Part shown: in pieces, positions 1 through 5,415 of the stretch
Position numbering within the stretch: the stretch's first letter is position 1
Layout of the letters: each line of letters begins with the position of its first letter
Notes under the pieces: model-generated
What the model was told of the DNA's origin: nothing
What the model saw: the letters and a program-made list of their open reading frames with translations, nothing else
Database searches by the model: none
Program-made: the position numbers and the translations under genes
NCBI GenBank assembly: GCA_027886785.1
Contig: JAPCJV010000142.1
Span: 1-5,775, forward strand
Source: Nitrososphaerota archaeon
GTDB lineage: Archaea; Thermoproteota; Nitrososphaeria; Nitrososphaerales; CADDZS01
Length of the DNA stretch: 5,775 bases
Reading direction: 5' to 3'

Positions 1-90
1 GAAAACGGGCCGTACGAAGTCTCAGGTGGAGTGCCTTTGAGCATACAGGTCATCACGCCTAACAAAGATGGTTTTTCTTGGACTGGGTAG
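1..90 (+). pseudogene. N-terminal fragment of the CDGSH protein gene, cut off by a frameshift
   Basis: Frame 1 is open from the window edge to a TAG at 88-90 and encodes ENGPYEVSGGVPL followed by a short stretch containing NKDGF. The GPY-V-GGVPL pattern followed by D-x-G is the usual N-terminus of bacterial and archaeal CDGSH proteins. It lies directly ahead of, but one frame away from, the CDGSH part that begins around base 78. Adding one T to the five-T run at 72-76 joins the two reading frames into a continuous family-like sequence (DGFFLDWVEGKKFE). I therefore read this as the 5' part of the same gene, separated either by a real mutation or by a homopolymer sequencing or assembly error. 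The true start lies left of the window. I am confident of the homology but cannot tell mutation from error. Confidence 0.75.
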
Positions 91-662
91 AGGGTAAGAA
101 ATTTGAAACGGAGGAAACTTACACCCTCTGCCGCTGCGGGCGCTCGAGCAACATGCCCTTCTGCGATGGTGCGCACTCCAAGATTCGCTTCAACGGGAGG
201 GAAACGGCAAGCCGCGTCCCGTACCTCAGGCAGGCTGAATTAATGGAGGGGCCAAGTTTAGATTTAACCGACCAGGAGAATCTCTGCGCTTTTGCTCGTT
301 TCTGCGATCCAGAAGGGAAAATCTGGAACGTGGTAGAACAGGCAGACCGACACTCCCGCGATCTCGCGATCCGAGAAGCGAATCATTGTCCCGCGGGCCG
401 GCTGGCCGTGTATGACAAAAAGACGAACAAGCCCATCGAAAATCCTCTCAAACCTTCAATTGGAGTAGTCGAAGATCCTGCACTGGGGTGCAGCGGGCCC
501 CTATGGGTTAGGGGAGGAATCACAGTGGAAGCGCACGACGGGGTCCCCTTCGAAACGAGAAATAGGATGACGCTCTGTCGTTGTGGGGTCTCCGTTAACA
601 AACCATTTTGCAACGGAAGCCATGCGAGCATAAAATTCGACGACGGGCTCCAAGAGAAATAG
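78..662 (+). CDS. CDGSH iron-sulfur domain protein with two CDGSH motifs (frameshifted, N-terminus upstream)
   Basis: This is probably a soluble redox or iron-sulfur protein of the mitoNEET-like CDGSH superfamily; its physiological partner is unknown. Counting from the TTG at 78, the first CDGSH motif has C18, C20, C29 and H33 and the second has C167, C169, C178 and H182. Both fit C-x-C-x2-S-x3-P-F-C-[DN]-G-x-H, which in this family binds a 2Fe-2S cluster with three Cys and one His. Between them lies a conserved central part with C70, C76, C104 and C138, including LCAFARFC and CPAGR. It resembles the divergent 4Fe-4S mono-cluster domain often found with CDGSH motifs. TTG 78 is only the nominal open-frame start (in-frame stop at 60-62), and no ribosome-binding site precedes it. 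The real N-terminus is in frame 1 upstream, so the gene is frameshifted as given. It converges with the propeller gene, leaving 47 bases between the two stops. Family assignment is strong; whether the protein is made intact is uncertain. Confidence 0.9.
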   Translation: MDWVEGKKFETEETYTLCRCGRSSNMPFCDGAHSKIRFNGRETASRVPYLRQAELMEGPSLDLTDQENLCAFARFCDPEGKIWNVVEQADRHSRDLAIREANHCPAGRLAVYDKKTNKPIENPLKPSIGVVEDPALGCSGPLWVRGGITVEAHDGVPFETRNRMTLCRCGVSVNKPFCNGSHASIKFDDGLQEK

Positions 663-689
663 CTTACTAGGACTTTAGGGCACTATCCA

Positions 690-713
690 CTGAAAGTACG
701 TAATAGCTTTCAG
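690..713. terminator. Hairpin between convergent genes, possible bidirectional terminator
   Basis: A perfect 7-bp inverted repeat, CTGAAAG at 690-696 and CTTTCAG at 707-713, encloses a 10-nt loop. It lies 28 bases after the CDGSH stop and contains the TGA stop codon (710-712) of the opposite-strand propeller gene in its right arm. The position between convergent genes suits a transcript 3' end. No T-run follows on either strand, and T-tracts are the main termination signal in archaea, so it may instead only protect RNA ends or be chance. Confidence 0.25.
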
Positions 714-2686
714 CTGGGGGCTAGCGGAACTTTAGCCACCATGGAGAAATTCGAGAGCGCATTTACCATCACTTCTCCCTGCGAAATCGTGTAGAGGTAG
801 TTTCCAATGATAATACTCCTGTAGATGTTGAGATTGTTCGCAGCAGAATCTCCGTAGTTCAATCCTGGCGGGTACTGGGAAACATTTCCCAGCATGGTGA
901 GGCCGCTTTGGGATACCCTGAGGACGTACGCGCCTTGCCAGACGTAATCGCCAAATAGCGGAAATCCGCCGCCATCACTGGTCTGGGTGCCGCTTACTTT
1001 AGCCAGCAACACTGGGATGACGGTGATATTCTTCGTAGGGTCGTAGGTGAATGCGAGATGATCGTTGAGAACAGGAGAGTTGGTTCCACGGACCCCAATC
1101 AGATACTTGGATATTTGGACAGAGGTGCCGTTTGCGAAAACCTTGAACAGGGAGAGCTTCAATCCGAGGTAGAATGAATAATTTCCGTCGGTGGCGGGTA
1201 CCGCTTCTTTGCCCACGCCGATCAAATAGCCGCCTGGCAGGGGATGTAGGTAGTCGGAGAAGCCCGAGACTTTTAGGGCACTTTGTACCACTGGCTTGGT
1301 GATGTCCTTAAAGGAGATCACAAATAGTGGATCCACCTGCTGGAACGTGACGACGTAGCCCTGATCTCCCGCAAAGCGCACCGCATAGATGTTTTCTCCC
1401 GGCGCGATGTTTTGGATCGAGGACACGAGGGCAAGCTTCGAGTTCAGAACGTACACGTCGTCGCTCCGAGTTGCACTGCCGCCAATCGTCGCAAACCGAC
1501 TAGTTGCGACCCGGAAGTAACCGTTGTATTCATCCAGCGAGAATTGATTCAGTATGGTCCCGGGGACTGAACCCGCAGCCTCCATGAGGACGCTCCCGTT
1601 CAAGTACGACGCCCGGAATATCGTAGTATTCTGACCGTCGATCATATTGGCTGAAATTACGCCTCCCGAATACACGTCACCGGGGATTCCGTCCACGGAG
1701 ATCTCCGGAGAAACAGCATAGACCACGTATACGTTGGAAGTGGACACATAGATCGTGGAAGACTCGCCAGTTAGCACAGCGAGGGCGTGTTCCTTTCCAG
1801 TTGACATGCTCATGCTTACGATCATCGTATAGTAGCTGATCTGCGCCCAGTTGTCCGTGAAGAACACAGACGAGGGGGAAAGTGTGTTTGTCACATCATT
1901 TTCAGTAAGGATGGGCATTGCTCCGGTCAGATTGCCTGAATTATCGTACTGATACGAGGGTTGCTGGATCACCGCATAGAGATATCCCTGGGAGAGCCGT
2001 GCCGCCACATAGTAGCCGGCGATGCTTGCGTTTTCCATGAGCTTCGGCGATGCAAGATTTGTCGTATCATAAAGAAGGAGGTCGATGTACGTCATGTTAG
2101 AATTGCGCTGATTGATCACAGCTAGGCGGTTGAGGGAGATTTCTATTCCCAGGACTTGATCATTTGGATAAGATAGTGTGGAAAGGGCCTTTGTGGAATT
2201 CGGTGGAAAGGCGTTGATTATGGTCACCGAACTTGAAGTCGCAACGAAAATATGCAATCCATCGGTCTTCACAGTGTCGGGTTCGTCAACTCCCTGGACC
2301 TGCACATTTGTTCCAGTGTAAGTCGGGGGAGATTGGGCCGCCCCGGCAGAGGAGGACTCTGAGATCGAAGCTGCAGACATCGTGACCATCATAGTCTCTG
2401 TTACGCCGGGAACTTGCAGGTAATTGTTCCGCTGTTGCTGCACATTCTTGGCATTGGCGGAGATGAATTGTTGAAGTTGGGAATAGCTCTTGAAAGATCC
2501 TAAATTAGAGGAAGGCGGATTCGCACTTTGTGGATTTGTCGTTGTTGTAGATGTGCTTGTACCCGTGACCTGAGTCGTACTTGTGGAACTAGTTTGCAGC
2601 AGAAGAGGTGCAGTCAGACCGGTCGCCACAATGATGACGGCGATAACCAGGAATGTCGCTCCTCTTATTCCGAACCCCGAATTCAT
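710..2686 (-). CDS. Secreted, membrane-anchored beta-propeller protein (COG4880 / Beta_propel family)
   Basis: This 658-residue protein is predicted to be extracellular; no enzymatic activity is known for the family. A hydrophobic segment at residues 10-30 is a signal peptide or anchor. It is followed by a Thr/Ser/Pro-rich stalk (about 32-64), then a family-typical domain. Recognisable landmarks are GTNVQVQGVDEPDTVKTDG (125-143), LDEYNGYFRVATS (384-396), QVDPLFVISFKDITKP (450-465), SDYLHPLPGGYLIGVGKE (477-494) and the Asp/Asn-rich FTYDPTKNITVIPV (546-559). The length is normal for the family, with no break. Eleven N-x-S/T sequons suit an archaeal surface glycoprotein. The ATG at 2686 puts the signal segment at the N-terminus. 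No Shine-Dalgarno precedes it, but an AT-rich box sits about 28 nt upstream, so the transcript is probably leaderless. RGAT at residues 8-11 ahead of the hydrophobic stretch resembles a prepilin-type cleavage site. Confidence 0.93.
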   Translation of the reverse strand: MNSGFGIRGATFLVIAVIIVATGLTAPLLLQTSSTSTTQVTGTSTSTTTTNPQSANPPSSNLGSFKSYSQLQQFISANAKNVQQQRNNYLQVPGVTETMMVTMSAASISESSSAGAAQSPPTYTGTNVQVQGVDEPDTVKTDGLHIFVATSSSVTIINAFPPNSTKALSTLSYPNDQVLGIEISLNRLAVINQRNSNMTYIDLLLYDTTNLASPKLMENASIAGYYVAARLSQGYLYAVIQQPSYQYDNSGNLTGAMPILTENDVTNTLSPSSVFFTDNWAQISYYTMIVSMSMSTGKEHALAVLTGESSTIYVSTSNVYVVYAVSPEISVDGIPGDVYSGGVISANMIDGQNTTIFRASYLNGSVLMEAAGSVPGTILNQFSLDEYNGYFRVATSRFATIGGSATRSDDVYVLNSKLALVSSIQNIAPGENIYAVRFAGDQGYVVTFQQVDPLFVISFKDITKPVVQSALKVSGFSDYLHPLPGGYLIGVGKEAVPATDGNYSFYLGLKLSLFKVFANGTSVQISKYLIGVRGTNSPVLNDHLAFTYDPTKNITVIPVLLAKVSGTQTSDGGGFPLFGDYVWQGAYVLRVSQSGLTMLGNVSQYPPGLNYGDSAANNLNIYRSIIIGNYLYTISQGEVMVNALSNFSMVAKVPLAPS

Positions 2687-2710
2687 AAGGGAGATAGAAA
2701 GGAGGGTCTC

Positions 2711-2718
2711 GATTAAAG
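2711..2718 (-). promoter_or_regulatory. Putative TATA box of the propeller gene
   Basis: On the minus strand CTTTAATC is centred about 28 nt upstream of the ATG at 2686. That is the spacing expected if transcription starts at or next to the start codon, as in archaeal leaderless mRNAs. No Shine-Dalgarno is visible before the ATG, which supports leaderless initiation. The match to the archaeal TATA consensus is partial and no strong BRE purine tract precedes it. Confidence 0.4.
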
Positions 2719-2728
2719 GCTAGGCAAA

Positions 2729-2742
2729 AGAACGTGCGTTCT
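2729..2742. promoter_or_regulatory. 14-bp palindrome AGAACG-TG-CGTTCT, possible operator
   Basis: Two perfect 6-bp arms, AGAACG at 2729-2734 and CGTTCT at 2737-2742, are separated by TG. The site lies about 10 bp upstream of the putative TATA box of the propeller gene, where archaeal activators commonly bind; a repressor is also possible. Such a palindrome can arise by chance in a 142-bp gap, so the position is the main support. Confidence 0.3.
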
Positions 2743-2747
2743 GTATC

Positions 2748-2782
2748 CTCGAACGCTCGAAACGGACTTTCGAAACACTCGA
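2748..2782. repeat. Cluster of CTCGA/TTCGA repeats with a small hairpin
   Basis: CTCGA occurs at 2748-2752, 2756-2760 and 2778-2782, and TTCGA at 2769-2773, so four TCGA cores fall within 35 bp. The middle part forms a perfect 6-bp inverted repeat, TCGAAA at 2757-2762 and TTTCGA at 2768-2773, with a 5-nt loop. It lies downstream of the oxidoreductase gene and upstream of the propeller promoter. It could be a 3'-end hairpin of the former, a regulator site for the latter, or chance. No other copy was noticed in the window. Confidence 0.25.
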
Positions 2783-2828
2783 TATACGTTATAGGCTAGA
2801 TGGGAATCCGTACAGAGGACGCCAGAGA

Positions 2829-3926
2829 TCACAAAGGAAGCTTCACGGTCTCGCCGGTTTCGTGGGATTTGTACGCCGCGAGGGCAATCTCCAAAGTGGC
2901 CCGGCCGTCATCGAAATTGACTTTTGGCCTCTTACCTTCGATGACACTTTGTAGAAAGTGGCGCTGCTCGTGATAATATCCCAGGTCGTACTTCTCGTTC
3001 GGAATCGGAAAAGACCAGCCGAGATCTGCCCCCTGCGCCGGCTGGAACATCGACTGCCCCACGGCTCCATATCCCACGTGGCTGTGCACCTTAATCTCGT
3101 TGCGTCTGTACAGATCCAGGAAGATCGTTCCTCGGTCACCGTAAATTTCAGCCCTGTCATCTGAACCGCCGGTCATGTAGTATCCTGTGTGAATCTCGCC
3201 CACTCTGTCTCCCTCGAAGCGAATGGTGACCAGAGCCATGTCCTCCATTCTCTTCGGCTTCTGGATCCCGATGCTGTCTATGATTTCGGCGTGGACTCGC
3301 AGGGCTTTCGCTCGATCAAAGATGTATCTCACGTATTGAATCGGGTGCACGCCGGTACTCATGAGCTTCCCACCCCCCGATTGCCCCGGATTCAGGTACC
3401 AGCTGGACTGCATTGCGTCTTTTTCTCCTTTCGAACCTAGGACAATGTCGTCGGACTCGAAGGCCTTGCACATGTACACCTTTCCTACTCCTCCGCTGTC
3501 TACTATGTCTTTTGCGACGCTGTAGGACTGCGCAAAGCAAAGGTTTTCCGTGTACATATCGAGGACCTTTGCTTTCTTCACCTCGCTGATCATATCATCA
3601 GCCTCCTTCAGATCCATGCAGAGTGGTTTCTCTACCGCAACATGTTTTCTCGCCTTCGCGGCTGCAACGGCAACGTCGTGGTGCAAATAGTTAGGCACTG
3701 CCACCGTCAACGCCTCAACATTCTCGTCTTCAACGAGATCATGAAAATCCGTGTAGGACTTCACATCATATTTAGCGGCAATCTTCTTCGAAACGTCTTC
3801 CCTTGCATCGCAGACGGCCACCAGATTGGATTCGGGGATTTGCCTGTACCATTCTGCGTGTACCGCCCCGATCGTCCCCAAACCCACAACAGCTGTGTTG
3901 ACTTTCCTTGTAGTTTTCAAACGCAT
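2829..3926 (-). CDS. Gfo/Idh/MocA-family NAD(P)-dependent oxidoreductase
   Basis: This is a 365-residue cytoplasmic dehydrogenase of the family that oxidises or reduces sugars, inositols and related polyols. The substrate cannot be read from the sequence. The N-terminal Rossmann fold has GLGTIG (15-20), an Asp at the end of the second strand (VCD, 38-40) and VPNYLHHD (77-84). EKP at 99-101 carries the usual catalytic Lys (K100). The C-terminal half begins with GGGKLMSTGVH (184-194). H194 matches the conserved catalytic His, but the position four residues earlier, normally Asp, is Ser190. The C-terminus (YYHEQRHFLQSVIEGKRP, then GRATLEIALAAYKS) is typical, so the gene is full length. The ATG at 3926 starts just before the Rossmann strand. 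GTGATC one base before it can pair with the 16S rRNA 3' end. The MFS gene ends 111 bp upstream and the propeller gene starts 142 bp downstream, both on the same strand. Family call is secure, specificity unknown. Confidence 0.95.
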   Translation of the reverse strand: MRLKTTRKVNTAVVGLGTIGAVHAEWYRQIPESNLVAVCDAREDVSKKIAAKYDVKSYTDFHDLVEDENVEALTVAVPNYLHHDVAVAAAKARKHVAVEKPLCMDLKEADDMISEVKKAKVLDMYTENLCFAQSYSVAKDIVDSGGVGKVYMCKAFESDDIVLGSKGEKDAMQSSWYLNPGQSGGGKLMSTGVHPIQYVRYIFDRAKALRVHAEIIDSIGIQKPKRMEDMALVTIRFEGDRVGEIHTGYYMTGGSDDRAEIYGDRGTIFLDLYRRNEIKVHSHVGYGAVGQSMFQPAQGADLGWSFPIPNEKYDLGYYHEQRHFLQSVIEGKRPKVNFDDGRATLEIALAAYKSHETGETVKLPL

Positions 3927-3927
3927 T

Positions 3928-3933
3928 GATCAC
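3928..3933 (-). promoter_or_regulatory. Atypical ribosome-binding site GTGATC
   Basis: On the minus strand GTGATC ends one base before the ATG at 3926. It is complementary to the GATCAC part of the conserved 16S rRNA 3' end (GGATCACCTCC). In that pairing register, the GGAGG portion of a full Shine-Dalgarno would fall at a normal distance from the start. It overlaps the 8-bp palindrome TCACGTGA (3930-3937), which might instead be a regulator site. Six pairs without the GGAGG core is weak evidence. Confidence 0.3.
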
Positions 3934-3939
3934 GTGAGA

Positions 3940-3956
3940 GTATATTCAAAAAATTT
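3940..3956 (-). promoter_or_regulatory. AT-rich TATA-like promoter element of the oxidoreductase gene
   Basis: The minus strand reads AAATTTTTTGAATATAC, centred about 22 nt upstream of the ATG at 3926. It is the most AT-rich stretch close to the start and contains TATA-like cores (TTGAATATA). A start of transcription at or just ahead of the ATG would follow. A second, more distal TATTATTAG (3965-3973 on the minus strand) would give a short leader that includes the GTGATC element. The sequence does not decide between them. Confidence 0.4.
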
Positions 3957-4002
3957 CCTGAAGATCTAATAATGATGTCTCCGTGTTTTAGATCACTTTC
4001 TT

Positions 4003-4024
4003 TGAAAACTAATTCTCGTTTTCA
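4003..4024. terminator. Hairpin after the MFS gene, possible terminator
   Basis: A perfect 7-bp inverted repeat, TGAAAAC at 4003-4009 and GTTTTCA at 4018-4024, has an 8-nt loop. It begins 13 bases beyond the TAA (4038-4040) of the MFS gene and lies upstream of the oxidoreductase promoter. The position suits separation of the two transcription units. The stem is AT-rich, and no long T-run follows on the minus strand, so this is tentative. Confidence 0.3.
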
Positions 4025-4037
4025 TTCAGGGGCTAGA

Positions 4038-5303
4038 TTATTTTTTAGATCTCGATTCCTTGATCAGGTACCCCAGAATAGGAATGGCGCAAATAGACGG
4101 AACAATAAACGGAATTGTTAGGGAATTCCCCGAGACCGAACCTGCAATTACCGGACCAGCAAAACTGCCCATGCCGATTGAGTTTTCGAAGATTCCGGCG
4201 CCTGCCCCCATCCGCTCCCTTCTTGTCTCGGCGAGCAAGCCGACCATTGCAACGTAATAGACAAACGAGTAACCTAATCCGACGAGGCCAAACGAAAGGA
4301 AGTAAATTCCCCCTGAAGAGCTCGGAAGGACCATCAGAAGCGAAGCAAGTACCGCAAAAACGAGAAACGCAATGATGTTCCTGCCTCGAATCCGAGGATC
4401 GAGAAGGAAATTATTGATTCGCCTATTCGAAGTGAGGAGATAACCCAGGAAACGCGCGGCACTGAATGTTCCCGAGACGGCCCCGATGACGAGTACCGGA
4501 AGAGCCTGCGAGTTAGCGTAGGGAGAGAAAAACGACAGCATTGTATTGGACGTAATCGAGCAAATCACTAAAGAGAGGATATAGAATAGAGTCCTGAGTA
4601 CTTTCGTTGAGCTCTTTCCCATCGCACTATTTTCAACATGGTCAATTACAGGCTCGGCGCGAGCGGATACCTTTCCACCGGATTCGATGACAGGCGCCGG
4701 CCTTTCCGATCGCCTAACTCGGGAAAACGGGAAAAGGTAAATCGACATCGCAACGAGCAGAAAGAGGGCATTGAAGATGAACACCTGGCGGATGGAAAAA
4801 AGCACGACCACGAATGCTCCTAGAAAGGGGCCAAGAGACGCTGCAAAGGACCAAGAGAGATTGAAAATTGCAAGCGCTCTCTTAGGATCCACTTTTGTAT
4901 CATGAGTAACAGCAGAATCGATCGCCGGCCAGAAAGCCGCCCAGCCGAGACCCTCCACAAACCTGAGCGCAATGAGATCGATCGGGTTTGCCGAATATGA
5001 ATAAAGGACTGAGACTAAGGCGAGCAGTGCAAGAGACAGGATGATGAAAAACTTGCGGGCCTGCCCCCTGTCAGAAAATCTTCCCATTACAAACGGCATA
5101 AAGGTATACACAATGCTCGCGCCCCCGCCGATGAGTCCTAATTCGAAGACGCTCGCTTTCATCTCGGTTCTTGCTAGAAGTGCAACGAAGGTCGTGAAAA
5201 TCGGCTGGACGAAATTCGCGAGTGCAGCAGTGGTGTTGTTCTTCAGAAACTCCAGATCAAGAAGCGCGGGTTTGCCGGAAGAAAGCGAGCCTGTTTCATC
5301 CAA
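4038..5303 (-). CDS. MFS transporter, 12 predicted membrane helices
   Basis: This 421-residue major facilitator superfamily permease moves a small solute across the cytoplasmic membrane; the substrate and direction are unknown. Twelve hydrophobic segments can be placed at about 27-44, 54-74, 86-104, 109-131, 145-169, 172-192, 234-255, 268-290, 307-326, 331-356, 369-388 and 394-413. A polar central loop at about 193-233 separates the two six-helix halves. The loop after helix 2 carries the MFS motif A, GRFSDRGQARK (74-84). RFVEGLGWAAFWPAID (114-129) in helix 4 and NLSWSFAASLGPFLGA (148-163) in helix 5 are typical of drug:H+ antiporter-like members. An in-frame stop at 5307-5309 limits the start to the TTG at 5303. 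No in-frame ATG, GTG or TTG follows before Met48, which would delete helix 1, so TTG is preferred. No classical RBS or TATA box is evident. Its role may be linked to the hydrolase 112 bp upstream. Confidence 0.93.
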   Translation of the reverse strand: MDETGSLSSGKPALLDLEFLKNNTTAALANFVQPIFTTFVALLARTEMKASVFELGLIGGGASIVYTFMPFVMGRFSDRGQARKFFIILSLALLALVSVLYSYSANPIDLIALRFVEGLGWAAFWPAIDSAVTHDTKVDPKRALAIFNLSWSFAASLGPFLGAFVVVLFSIRQVFIFNALFLLVAMSIYLFPFSRVRRSERPAPVIESGGKVSARAEPVIDHVENSAMGKSSTKVLRTLFYILSLVICSITSNTMLSFFSPYANSQALPVLVIGAVSGTFSAARFLGYLLTSNRRINNFLLDPRIRGRNIIAFLVFAVLASLLMVLPSSSGGIYFLSFGLVGLGYSFVYYVAMVGLLAETRRERMGAGAGIFENSIGMGSFAGPVIAGSVSGNSLTIPFIVPSICAIPILGYLIKESRSKK

Positions 5304-5415
5304 TAGTTACAACTTCTCTCCCAGGTGCCGCAGTAGGGTTCCGGGAGAACTGGCTAAACGCATTTCGCCAGAGCTTGCCGGTCAATCAAGCAAAATGAAT
5401 TGCAAACTAGAAGGA
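5304..5415. other. Intergenic gap between hydrolase and MFS genes, no clear promoter
   Basis: These 112 bases hold no ORF worth calling. On the minus strand the region 24-32 nt before the MFS TTG reads TACTGCGGC, so no TATA box is present at leaderless spacing. GGGAGAG lies about 14 nt upstream of the TTG, too far for a usual Shine-Dalgarno. A 5-bp inverted repeat (CTGGC 5350-5354, GCCAG 5367-5371) with a 12-nt loop is the only local structure seen and is weak. Read-through transcription from the hydrolase is the simplest explanation. Confidence 0.35.

Noticed and set aside
72..80. Programmed -1 ribosomal frameshift at the T run of the CDGSH gene
   Set aside because: The site is not a true X XXY YYZ slippery heptamer in the zero frame, and no downstream pseudoknot or stem-loop was noticed. 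A missing base is simpler.
674..1282. The 11-mer TTTAGGGCACT occurs at 674-684 and 1272-1282
   Set aside because: An exact 11-mer repeat is expected several times by chance in 5.8 kb, and one copy is inside the propeller coding sequence.
2528..2716. Plus-strand 62-residue ORF rich in Cys and Arg near the propeller start
   Set aside because: It is antisense to the Thr-rich stalk and signal region of a well-supported gene, has no homology I recognise, and its Cys content reflects the reversed Thr/Ser codons.
3316..3540. Arg-rich ORFs in other frames over the oxidoreductase gene
   Set aside because: Their low-complexity Arg-rich composition is typical of shadow frames, and the Gfo/Idh/MocA frame explains the region completely.
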